Source: Nymphaea colorata
Lineage: Eukaryota > Streptophyta > Magnoliopsida > Nymphaeales > Nymphaeaceae
Direction: 5' to 3'
Length of the DNA stretch: 64,000 bases
NCBI RefSeq assembly: GCF_008831285.2
Contig: NC_045139.1
Location: 17,962,354-18,026,353 of the forward strand
Part shown: positions 48,151 through 60,700 of the stretch, in pieces
Position numbering within the stretch: the first letter of the stretch is position 1
Layout: each line of letters opens with the position of its first letter
Position numbers and translations under genes: made by a program
Notes under the pieces: model-generated
Seen by the model: only the letters and a program-made list of their open reading frames with translations
What the model was told of the DNA's origin: nothing
Database searches by the model: none

Positions 48151-49582
48151 GGGGCTAGTGACCAAGCAAGCCAAACCGCTGCTCCCTCCAACTAGCCTGT
48201 AAACACCTCGCCCCTTGAATTCAACAATATCGACATACCATTGGCTCCATCACTAAAATAAGAGTTTCCTCCAAGCACCATGCCCCATGAATTCAATAAT
48301 ACGAATACCATTGCCTTCATACAACATGCGCATCTTGGTTTTGAATTTGAGCTTCTTTGTTTTTTTTTTTTTCCAACTTATCGGCGTCTTTAGCTCATTA
48401 ATCAACTTGAGTCTACAAAAGCGTTAGATTGCCTTTGGTTTTAAATCCGTTGGTTTTGAATGACATACTTTTTTCTGACGCAGTAAACGATTCACACTAA
48501 AATTCATAGATCGTAAGTTAAGAATTTTTTTTAAGTCGTATCAAAGATCCACACATGAGATCCTCATTTTACTCTTTTATGATGACAAAAAGCCCTACAC
48601 AAATGAGAAGGGGTCTTAATCATAAACATCAGATCATGAGCTTTCTAAAAGAAGTGATGATGAAAAGTATTGAATACTCCTTTCGCGCTTTTTTGACTTT
48701 GTGAGGCTAGAATATAGAGAATGCTGTCTGTCATCCGTTTGTGACAATTATATCCAAGTCATCAATTTCATACCATTTTTAACTGCAAAATCAGATACAA
48801 TTAATTGTTCAAGTTCGGATTTGTTCGTGATTTACATATGGTTGAGTTGATAATTAATGACCAGATCCGAGAACAAGTTTTGACTTTCTTATATAGAGGT
48901 AATTTTTTTGGATATTAAAACTAATAAAAAATGGTTTCTTCTTCTCCACCAGTAGGAACCGGAGATTTCAATTAAACAATCCATTTGTCCCCTTTTCTTT
49001 TCTTTTTCTTTTTTTTATTTTATACTAATGCGCCAATAAAAAGAAAGTTCAACTCTTCTTGGCTTCAGTTTAAGCTTTATATTTGCGCATTAGTTAACTT
49101 CTTTCAAGATCTTTTCACACGTCTCGTTTCTGATGTTCTGATTATGTTACATGCGCCTAAAAGTATGCCCAAGTAGTTAGTTGGATCTCTTGTCTTGAAA
49201 TGAGATTTGTAGTTCAATTTCTGGGACACATTTATGGGAACATCAGATTAAGTTGGGCTAAATTAATAACGATATTCAAATTAAATATTGTAATGTATTT
49301 ACATCTAAATATCCAAAAAAGATACGTACTTCATTTATAAAATTTACAGTCGACATGACAACATGTAATTGGTATGTTGTACAGCTTGCGATCATAGAAT
49401 GATGTTTACCACGATCCTTTAGTTATAATATTTTTTCTTGGGTATTGAGATCAAGTGCTCATGCATGCGTAAAACATTGCGTTTCAGAATATTCAGAAAA
49501 TACCTTACTTGTAGCAATATTATATTCACGCATGGCTTTTTTTGGGATGTGTGGAGATCAGTAGGATCGTAATTAAGCCATT

Positions 49583-49586
<4 letters not shown>

Positions 49587-49631
<45 letters not shown>
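49587..49631. repeat. (TA)n microsatellite
   Basis: About 22 TA units in copy B. Copy A has only a short TA run at the matching place. Confidence 0.9.
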
Positions 49632-49634
<3 letters not shown>

Positions 49635-50129
49635 GAATTCTGTTTGTAATAAATTTGCAAATGTCAACACTTGAACACACAAGCATATTCCTCAATTGAC
49701 TTTGTTCACTACATGCTTATCCGAAGGAATTAACACTGTGCGCTATCTGCTCGCTAATTTTCATCTGATAAATGTTAATTCTTGGCATAATATCGAACAG
49801 AATTCATGCAATGAATCAACCATTCAAGGGTACATTTTCTCTCAACATCCTACCCATCATCAAGAAGGTCAATGCTCCACCCTTTCAGCATTGGGCATGA
49901 GCCACACATCCTATATGCTAAGATTCTTTTATTAAGATAATTTAAACTCAAATGTCTACTGTAACGACCAGTCCACTCCACCGGGCTCAGGCCCTTGTTC
50001 CATAGATTCTCAACCCGCCCTCCACAGTAGACCTTTTAGGCCTTTAGTATCTATATGACAATTTGGCTCATTGACTTTTATGGTAATGAGATGATTTTGT
50101 CAACAACTATAAATGAATTCAACAGCGAA

Positions 50130-50480
50130 CACCATTTTAGAGGCCAAAACCTCCACCCAACCCTTTATCTTTTTATGGTATAGAGCCTGCTTCCGGTACC
50201 TTAGGGTGCCGCTAGGGTTTTCTACTACTCTGCAAAAAGCTAAAGCCTCTACCCAACCCTTTATCTTTTTATGGTAGAGAGCTTGCTTTCGGTACCTCAA
50301 GGTGCCGCGGCTGCCGCCTCCGCCATGCTTCAACTTGCACGTCAATGTCTCCCTCCTTTTTGCAGATAAGAGGATTGATGCCACGAGAATTCGAAATGAA
50401 AACCAGCCGCTTACTCACCCTTGTCCTAACAGTTGCACTAACCCCTTTGGGAATAACAGCCAGAAGACCATTAAATGTCA
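50130..50480. repeat. 350-bp insertion with two tandem copies of a short unit
   Basis: The word 'ctacccaaccctttatcttt' and its near copy with 'ccaccc' occur at 50151 and 50256, each followed by 'ttatggta.agagc.tgctt.cggtacct'. On the minus strand both copies read RYRKQALYHKKIKGWVE, so the unit may derive from coding DNA that was duplicated. The block is absent from copy A. I do not recognise the protein. Confidence 0.6.
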
Positions 50481-50799
50481 AGAAAAATCAAATAAATAAT
50501 TCTTAAAACGTGTTGCCAATTCATTTTAATGTGGTACATGTTGTGCTTCACCACTCTCAAAACTATTATTATTACCAATTAACGCTACTAAAAACGAACA
50601 TTAACTTGCAATCAGATTAGTAAAGCAAATACAGCAAGTTATGAGATTAAATAATTGTGGTGTGCGTATGTCAGTTGTTACTCTGCAAAGTCCTTGTTTG
50701 CATTATTCTTTCTTTAGCATCAACTCAATTTTAAGACTACAGCCTTAGGGTAATCTTTAAAAGCTTAATCGTGTGGTAACGTGTCCTTTTCTCATAGTA

Positions 50800-53085
50800 T
50801 GTAGACTTCTTTCATATGTCTATTGAAAACATTGTTAGGTTCCAAAATTTACCATTTAAAATAAGTCAAAGATTACAAATTAATGTATTTTATTGGGGCG
50901 ATTTAATCCTGTTGAATACTTAGATTAGATGTTGCCTAATGGCTAAAATTTAAAAATTTAAGTCTAAAATATCTCCGTACGTTATCATGCATTACCAATG
51001 TTTTACAGTATAGCGACAATTTAGGGTGGATCAACTGACAATTTATAGTTCTTTCAACCACAAAGTTTTTATCCATTGACGACTATTTGGTTCGCTTCCC
51101 CTGGCCTACCTCTCCCCTCAAAGAAATTATAGGTTCCATGTACTCTACATCGGCCTTTGGAAAAACTATAATTCGTAAAGTTCTACTCAAATTTTTAAGT
51201 TTAATAATTTATACATACCATCTCTCATGCAAATAATTAATTAATAGATAAGCAGGTTGACATCGATATACAAGTATATCGAAGTTACAATTAACCATAG
51301 TAAGTAGACAAATTAGTTTCAATTATCTCTTTTACAATGGCACACATCAGGGACGTGATCATGTACTTGGCAGTTAAGAATTTAGATTGAAACACATGAT
51401 AAACTCGCAAAGGATCAGCAGAGTTTGCCTCATGTCAAAAAAATGCGCTTCAAGGCATTTTTTCTAAAAAATGCTTCGAAATACAACAAGGTTGGAGCGC
51501 AAGTGTCCATAAAGCATACACCTCACCTGGTTGAGGCGTACACGCTTCAACCCAAGGTACGCTCCTATGTAAGGCGTACGCCTCAAGGACAATCGCTCTT
51601 GCCACTCAATCTCTCATTCTCACTCTCTGTGTGTGAATGCCGCTGGCCCTCTACCTCTCGCTCAATCTCTACAAATTGAGGGAGAGAGAGCAGCGGTTCG
51701 CCATAGAGGAAAATGGATAGAAAAAGGCCGCCCAACCATCACAACACTTAGAATGGCCCAAAAGGTGAATTAATAAAGTGTTGATACAAACAGTGAAGAT
51801 TAGGAAATTAATTGGAAACTGATTACTTTTTTATTAGAGTTTCACAGGTGCAAAAATTTCGGCGTCGTATTTTCTTTTAAAGTTGTTCCGTTCCTTGCCA
51901 TCAATTTGTTTCAATTATCAACATTGTGACCTCTGCGCATTAACAATTTACCAATGTTTGAAATTTATAGTATGCCAAGAATTGACTTCATCAATTTTAT
52001 GAAAAGGTATACATTCTCAAGTTGGTTTATTTTTAATGTCGTGTACATTATTAGCATATAATGCATATAGAATTCACGAGTAATTATTATTATCACATTT
52101 CAATGACAAATCTCTTTGATGACACTGTGGGCAGCATGTCAATGGATTTTTGCATATATGCATACCTCCGCTTAGCATGTCATCCACTCACATATGATAT
52201 GGTGTTGCCTAGAGTCTGTTTTTTTTTTTAATATTTTTTACTATTTATTAATGAACTTTGAATAAAAACAAAAAATATTTCAACGTGGTTCACAAAGCAA
52301 AAAAAAGTATACTCGCAATAAATCTGTTTACATTCATATTTTTGTTGTTTTACTTGTTTTTTCAATTTTCCTGTTATTTTAATAAATATTATATAATTAA
52401 CAAATTTGACCATGAAGCTCAATCACCATCTCGCATCGCCTCGCCTCATGATATGCTCAATGCTTCGCCTTGCCTTATCACCTTTTACAACATATGTGCA
52501 AGTATGCACCCGTGTAAATGTAATTAAAAAAAAAGAATTTATGACATGTTTGCTTGTACAGATGAAATTAACTAGTAATTTGACTTTAATTTGTGACTTG
52601 CGAACAATTTGGCTCACAAATTTTCATGGCAAATGTTCTTTACAGAGAGGTGTGTGAGGAATGAAGCTCTCTCACTCTCATAAAAACAGAAATCCAAAAA
52701 AAAAGAAAGAGACAAATAACACACAAAGATTTACTTAGTTCGAAGACATGAATGCTCTCCTACATCTATGGCCACCACACAAAGTAGTTTTTTTCATTAT
52801 TACATAAACATTATACAGTACAAGCTTAAACGGCGCCTTCATAAACATGAGATTAAGGCAAAACCAGAAAAAAAGACATAATTTCGCTTGCACAGAAAAT
52901 GATTCGAATCCACAGAAGTTAAGGAATGCTGTCTGGATCAAGTTCCACACTCCAACAAGGTGCTCAAGAAACTATCAGTGTTTTCAATTAACAAAACTCA
53001 TCAAAGCTTTATCTTTTTTTTTTTCCTTTTCCTAAATGTAGGGATGACTTCATTTTCCAATAAGAAGCAACTTTTAGTGTTCCTT
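50800..53085. other. 2.3-kb block present only in copy B
   Basis: No gene is recognised. It includes 51430-51600 with repeated 'gcgtacgcctca/aaggcgtac' words and 52420-52480 with 'cgcctcgcctcatgatatgc', both resembling dispersed repeats of plant genomes. T- and A-runs are common. Confidence 0.4.
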
Positions 53086-53829
53086 TCGAGACTTGTTCGC
53101 CAATGAAAAGCTACACGAGCTCGATTTTCAGTTCCAATTGTTTCTTGAGTCTAACGCCCTTTGTCTAAACCAGTTATCTCATGATTTTAGCCTTGACGGC
53201 AAAGAACGCATACATTAGGTTTCAGGCTTCATGTTGGCCAACTCCAATAATTTAAGCCAAGTTTATTCACCTTTCCAAGTTTGCAAATCATTTAAGTTGG
53301 TTTTATTACTAAATGAATGGATAAAATGGAAATATATATAACAAAATTTGAGGACAAGCAGTACCCTAACTAACCGCAAAATTAAAATAAAAGAACGAAA
53401 TATACAAGTTAGCAGCACAATAAAACATTATAAAAAAGGCGGAGAAAGAGTGGACAGACGGGGCAGCAAAATCACCAGACGAATGACGACACCATAGTCA
53501 AATAACGACATACTGTTTTATCTTCTAGGAAAATAAAACTTTTGAAAACAAAAAGTTTCCAAGTCAAGAAAGTTATGGCCATTTTTACTAAAATGTAACT
53601 ATCGTTTACTTGGCCTCATATATGCATCTACCCAAACCAATTCTAAAGTTATTTACAAGAAATTATTCCTTCCCCCAACCCCAATTTTTTCTTATACTTT
53701 TGACTGCGTTGAATTTTGATTTTAAAAAATTTATAGAACCAAAATTCCAACTCCAACTGGAATTAGGATGAAAATTCTAGTTTTAGTTTCTCTTTGCATT
53801 TCAAAGTTTGGAATTTTGATTCCAGAATT

Positions 53830-54092
53830 GAGAATGACGCGTTTGACAAAGTTACAATCAAAATTACAGAATTCATGAATCCAAATCTTCATGTCTTGTG
53901 CTCTAAAAAAATGAAAAAAAAAATCCAAAATTCTGGAATCCAGTTACACCCCTAAGGTGAATCACAATTCCAGAATTTTGAATAAAAATCGAACTTATAA
54001 TTCTCAAATCAAATCATTTTTTTGATAATGCAATTCCAATTTCATCAAAAATGAAAATTTTATTCCAGATTTACAGCATCATCAAACGCCCC
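53830..54092. mobile_element. possible hAT-like MITE remnant
   Basis: The right end reads 'gcatcatcaaacgcccc', a common plant hAT-MITE end, and the left has 'gacgcgtttgacaaag', which pairs only loosely with it. The interior is rich in 'ccagaatt/aattccag' inverse words. Boundaries are uncertain. Confidence 0.3.
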
Positions 54093-54380
54093 ATATAGAC
54101 CAACATCAAATAATTGGAACACCGGAGACATCCTATGAAAATAGTAGGAAAACCTTGGTGGGGAGAAATGAAAATTCTAAGCACCACCGCAAAATCCAGC
54201 TTTTATCAACAATCTACAGGTTCTGTCGTAGTGACGCAAGCACGTTCATGCAGCTTCCTTTTGAAAATCATCGTTATTAATCATGCTAATTCATTTCATC
54301 ATAATTGGCATTTTGCGCATATTAATTAACATCAATAAAGATCATTAGACTCTGTGGTACATAATAAATAAGCGACAATG

Positions 54381-54889
54381 TTTCAACCCAATTAGCAATT
54401 TTAGCATATCTCTATTGAAAACTTCGGAGTTATGGAACTATGTAAGAAGGCAACGAGAAAAAGCGAAAAATACCTAACAATTTGTTACTAAAAGGACCAC
54501 AAAAAATTGTTATTAAATCACTAGAAACCACCGGCCGCATCATAAACGGTGGTTAATACCAATTTAACCACCATTTTTTAGCAACGCTTTTTCTATTTTA
54601 AATTTAATCATCCGAGGCAGCATCTAATATCCGGTAGAATTGAACTGTTATATTTATTTATGTATTTATATTGATAAGTACCAGGCCATTTAAATGAGGG
54701 ACAAAAACCAGACCTTTTAGTTTTGTATTAGAAAAGATTAAAAATGATTAAATACATATAACTCATTAAATTACTTTTTAAAATCATATTCATAAGGTTA
54801 GATTGCATAAACGAAACTTCGTGGTGTTCTTAATTAAATGAAGATCTAGAAGATATTCAAAACGGTAAGGAATGAGGATAGCGCTCCGG

Positions 54890-54945
<56 letters not shown>

Positions 54946-55320
54946 CATATTGGCGCCATTCTTCCGCCTTTCGAGCGGCTGGTAGAAGCCCTAATGTCGC
55001 GGGAGAGTTCCTCCTCTTCGCGAAGTGCTTAGTTGGTCTGGACCGGACCGCCTCCACTCACCCCTCTTCCTGTTGTAAGCTCGTTCTTCCTGTTGTAAGC
55101 TCGGACAGCCGTTCTTCTCAAGGTTAGCGCATCCAATCTTTGAATCCTCGTCTTGGTTCCGCTGCCTCCTTTCTCTTCATGGACCTCCAACTCCGTTCTG
55201 TCAATGCTGGTGACGGGTAAGTATTTGATGTAAAGAGCTGGATATCGCTTAACGCCGTTGAAGTTTGCTGTTGTTCTTGGCAGGCGCACCTGTCGCTTAG
55301 AGGGTTCGTGAGGGAAAGAA
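54381..55320. other. 5' flank of the Fe-superoxide dismutase gene
   Basis: AT-rich to about 54880, then a (CT)n run at 54893-54934, a short (CG)n run to 54945 and GC-rich sequence to the ATG. The latter is likely the core promoter and leader. A 20-bp tandem repeat (TTCCTGTTGTAAGCTCG) lies at 55067-55104. No clear TATA box was seen. Confidence 0.45.
54893..54934. repeat. (CT)n microsatellite near the dismutase promoter
   Basis: About 21 CT units followed by GCGCGCGCGC, some 390 bases upstream of the ATG. Confidence 0.9.
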
Positions 55321-56999
55321 ATGGAGATGTCGGTTCAGTTTCAGTTGCTGCCTCTTTGCTCTCAGAGTTCATCGTCATCATCATCTTCTTCTTCGCCGCG
55401 TCTACTTCCGAAAAAATTTTGCAGGCCGTTGAATTTCTCCAAGTTCAGACAGGTTCTTTGTCTAATTCTTTTCGTTGGAAATTATTTTTATCCCTCTTTT
55501 TTTTTTTTTTTTGGTTACTTTCCATTTAAGAGCTTGCCTCCTTTTTTTATTTGTGGCTACGTTAAGTTAAGGTTGGCCTGCTGCTATTGAATTTATGGCT
55601 GCATTCTGCTTGATTTTTTCTGCTGCCTTAAGTTGTAAACTGCTTAAGAATTCAAGATGGAGTTTGCGTAGGATGGAATTCTAGGATACTGAAACGACAA
55701 CAAGCTTTTGCTAATTACTATGTCCATGTCCTTAGGGCACAAATAACCATGGTTGCATTTGAACGTTGATTTGTAGTCAAGTGTTTCGGCATCATTTTCA
55801 ACTTTTCCGTTCAAGTGATGTAAGTCAATCTGCTGTAACTTTCAGTATTGCGGGTAAGTAGTTCAAATGTATGGCAAAGAAAATGTGAAAGAGAATGCAT
55901 CCCCTGAAGTCCCAGAAAAATTGTTGTTGTAACGTAACAAAGAAGAGAAAGGTTCTAGACGAGTGGATTCATTTATTTGGAAATGGTGATTTAGAATTTG
56001 ACTTGTAGATAAATCCAGACAGATGATTTTCAGGTGCTGGAGAATCAGAACATTGAGCCGCTGAAATGTAGAGCAACTATGAACTCATTTGTGACATAGT
56101 TTTCCACTGTTTGATTTTTTTAAAATATTGAGTTATCTTTGAATTATTCAACTGCTAAATATAGAGAGAATCTAAGTACACCTATATGTTATCTAGGATA
56201 TTACCTTTGAGACTATTGGGATTTCACCAAGGGAAGCACAATAAGATGGCCCTTTAGTATATCAAATTGGCACTAAAGTTCAATGGTTAATTGCTTTTAT
56301 TAGGTTGTAGAATTCATTTTATTCAGGCATGCACAACAGCATAGCTAGCTGGGAATATTATATTGTGGACTTGGATGTGTGTTTGTTTAAAGAAATGAAT
56401 AAATAGTTATGAACACAGAAATCTAGACCTTTTACTTTGCAAGAAAAATGTTCAATTTTTATAACCAAAAGTCAGAACCATCATATGATAAATCACACTG
56501 AGAAGACCCTAATAAACTTGGTTTTTTACCACGTAAAATACAAGATTTCCTACAAAAATTTGAGTAAGTTCGTGTGGTAACTAAAAAACTGAATCCTTGT
56601 CACAGCTTTAAAAGAATGGGATCTTTTAGATCTTAAATTAAATGTGTTGCTATAGCTTATTTCATTGCCTGACAGTTGCAATTGTCATTTTTAGTTTATC
56701 TTATATAGTTTTTTTTTTAACTTCTTTTCCCCTTTGTGATGCTTGATTCTTTATTTCTCTGTTTAGAGGCTTGGGGATAATCCTTGCAAGATTCTTTCTC
56801 TCTGAATAAATTATTTCATGGGTTCTTGTTGCTTGTGTTTTCTTTCATTGTCTCTGAAACTGCCTTTGCAAGAGTATCATTTTTTAGTATTCTATTGCAA
56901 TTTCATTATCCTTTCAGCGTGCAAGTCAATCTTGTCTTCCCAGGAGGTCAACCAAGATTTTAAGTTACTATGGTTTGACAGCTCCCTCGTATAAACTGG

Positions 57000-57040
<41 letters not shown>

Positions 57041-57712
57041 CCTTTTGTGTTTGTATATGCATATGCATGAGATAGTGAGAGTAGATGCATAGGTACATTC
57101 AAGTTGCTAGTTCACGTAACCTTGTCTACCTCACATTCCCTCAATTTTTTGTTACTAGTCTTGACTCCTTAAATTATTAAATGACTGTGTAAGGCATTAT
57201 ATTTGAATGCTAATTTTATTCATGAGCAATTTAATGACTTCTTCTGTAGACCCTGTGTTAGGCTAACTTCTTTATCTATCTCATAATGACAGGATGCTTT
57301 GGAACCTTACATGAGCCAAAAGACTCTAGAAGTGCACTGGGGAAAGCACCACCGACATTATGTTGATAGCCTGAACAAGCAGCTTGAGACCAGTCCATTA
57401 TATGGATATACAATGGAAGAATTGGTGAAAGTTTCCTATAACAATGGAAACCCACTTCCACAATTTAACGATGTTGCTCAGGTTATCCTGTTTATTTTCC
57501 CTTTCTTGCTCCATAATTTTATATATACGATTATTGCATAACTACACCTTAAACACCACTTTCTCGTGAACATACTTGAAGTCGTTGTGAGATAGCCTGC
57601 ATGTCTTGAAAGTTCGTTTGTTAGGAATTATTTTCATTGTGGTACTTGCACTTGAATCTATGTCACATGATTACAGTTACTGGGTGTCAATTTTGCAAAG
57701 GTAACTTGAGTG

Positions 57713-57784
<72 letters not shown>

Positions 57785-60700
57785 CATACCATCTGTTTTT
57801 ATGTTGCTGCTGGTGCCTTCCTGTTTTCCAGCAATATATGCTGTTTTTCACAAATCTAATTGTACAAATGGATGTGAAAAGATCATTCTATTGGATAAAA
57901 AATTATGAAGATTGGATGTGTGTGTTGTTTGTGTGTGTTTCTATATATATTCAATCATACCACCTGCTTTTATCTTGTTGCAAGTGCCTCCTTGTTTTCC
58001 AGCACTTTATGCTGTTTCTCACAAATCTAATTGTAGAAATGGATGTGAAATGATAATTCTATTGGATAAAAAATTATGAAGATTGGATATGTATTCAGAT
58101 GTTGTAAGGGTTTTTGAATACTATTTTCTCAGCTCATAAAATCTAATCTAGGCATCAGATTTTCATAATCTTTTTTCTCTTCCTACATTTTAGAAAATTC
58201 TGCATCCATCTATGTGGTTAAATTTGTCTTAATTTGACATACTTCAATAGGCTTTGTTTTAATTTGAGTGCATACATGTGGTCCTCATTTTTTATTTGTT
58301 ATGAACCATGTTTTTTCCATTGCAGTTTACAAAAAATTGAATTTGACCAAGTACTCAGTGAACATGGGCGTGAAATTTTTCCTTCCTAAAGAAACACATG
58401 TAGTCATGAAAAGTTTAATTGATTATTTATTTTTTCAAGAAAAGGAAAAGGCCTACACATGTCTGTTTAGGTTTCATTCAGCGATGATACTATATATTTG
58501 TGCTTTTACAATGTGAAGTTTTATGATATTTAAGAAAGGGTAACAGTCAGTGTCTAAAAACATGGTGGAGTCAACTGAGTTGATTGAGATGACTGCATGA
58601 CTCGATCCTCTGCATGGTGAAATGAATGGAAAGCCCAGGAAATTGACAGGACACAGCTAAGTAATGGAATCACGAGACCACGTTAGCCAGGCTTTGGCTG
58701 AGTCAACCAAGTAACTGGTTGGCTTATACTTCATATATGTGTACACATGTATATGTGCTGTGAACATACAATTTACCAACTTGTCACTAGGCTAAACACA
58801 AAAATCCATGTACATATACTAGTAAGTAGTAACATGATTGTAGTAAAGGTGTTATTGAAATCTGTCTTAAAACTAGGCTGTGACCGAGTGACCAAGCGAG
58901 TCACAAGTGAATCCACTGCAAGTTGAGCCCTGATCAATGGGTTATCGAACCAGTTCTCTCGTGGCAGCTTTTCTCTGCTATTGAAATTGTTTGCCAGTTT
59001 TCACTTGTTTTGATACCTAAGAATTTGCAGTGGAAATGGCTAAATGTGTCTCAAAGTGGTTGGTTGTTGTGAAGCTGGAAGGAAATGCATTCGTAGTAGG
59101 TTCATGGAGGACTTCTAATTCAAACTGAGCATAGGCTAATAATATTGAATAAAGAATGTTGAAGAACGTTGCCTAACATCTCCATTAGGCAAAAGTAAAT
59201 TATGAAGCTCAAACAAAGATTGGACGATAACTAAATGTAAAGATAAATATTGGCTTCTTGAGTTACTTGAGCAAGGAATAACTACCAATCTGGTAAGCTT
59301 GGCTGCATCTATGAGGCAATACTGCATGAGTTTTTTAGAAAATATAAAGGCAAATCAGATGGAATGAATATCAACTCATGTAAGAAATCAGGACTCTCCC
59401 CTAGACAAGTAAATTTTTAGATGACCATTCTGAAGATCTGCATGAGCTTCTAAATGATTGTTGTTTCCAAAATATGTAGCCTTTTCCTCTAGCCTGTGGC
59501 ATGGAGAACTAGGAAGTTGAGAAACGTCCATCCATGGTCTCTCGTTTAAGGACCATTGTAGTCTGAGACACTAGCACATTTCTTTCAAAGAGATGAGGTT
59601 ACTGTATTTTATTTGATGATATATTTTGCAGTTTGAACAGCAACTCCTCTTATTGATAATGAACAAGCAGCCATGATTTTCACGTTGCCATGCTTGTGAG
59701 TGCGATTCTCTATTTCTTATTGCACCACAGGATTAAAGAATCCCCTAGAGAAATGCAGAAGCATGGAATGTTACAATTAATATGTTTTTTTTTTATTGTA
59801 GATACAAGTTAAAGGTGGTTACAAGGTCCATAGAATTGCAGCTTATTGTAGATGGGCATCTCGTTTTAGTTACTCCCTTTTGTTGTTATATTTTTGCATT
59901 CTGAAGGAAAAGTAGCATATAATTGAACCCCATCTTGCACTAGAGAGGTCTTTTTGGTCAAAATATTGAACTGCCTGAATGTTGATGAAATGTCTAAACT
60001 CATTGCAGGTTTGGAATCATGACTTTTTTTGGGAATCCATGCAACCAGGTGGTGGTAAGCTTCCAAGAGGAGGCCTTCTTTTACAAATCGACAAGGACTT
60101 CGGATCTTTCATCAATTTGAGAGAGGAGTTCCTTAAAACAGCTCTTTCATTGTTTGGTTCTGGCTGGGTGTGGCTTGTTTGTAAGTTCTCACATATAAAT
60201 TTAGTTTGGTAAAATTTAAATATATCAACATGTTAATTTGGGGCTAACACATTTTTTTTCTATAAATTACCTGGGAAGGCATTAATGGGTTTCATATTCA
60301 TTTCATCTGTCTTACAGTGAAGACAAAAGAAAAGAAGCTTGCTGTGGTTAAAACATTAAATGCTGTTAACCCCCTTATCTCGGGTGACATAGTAAGCAAC
60401 ATCTTCCCTTCTGTTCAATTATTTTGCCAGCCATTCGTCTGAGAGGTGTAGGATTTTCTTGTCCTTGCAGATAAGACTGTTTTGTGTCGAGTATATGTCA
60501 TTGTCTACATGTTCTATGTTTGAACTATTCGAGGTGGATAACATGGACAAATCTTTATCTTGGATCAAATTATTTTATTTGGACCACAATTTACTCAATA
60601 ATTGAATTTCTTCAATTCATGAAACCTAAGTAACATGGACTTTTCAAATACTTGTTGCATCCAAGTCATGTCAGGTGCGGCTCAAGTGCTTCTTGGGTGC

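Larger units (their letters stand above)
47230..54380. repeat. segmental tandem duplication, copy B (about 7.1 kb, enlarged by insertions)
   Basis: It is collinear with copy A but interrupted by extra blocks at about 47560-48340, 50130-50480, 50800-53085 and 53320-54130. Removing them leaves about 3 kb, the size of copy A. Point differences and small indels are plentiful, so the duplication is not recent. No gene is recognised in either copy. Confidence 0.75.
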
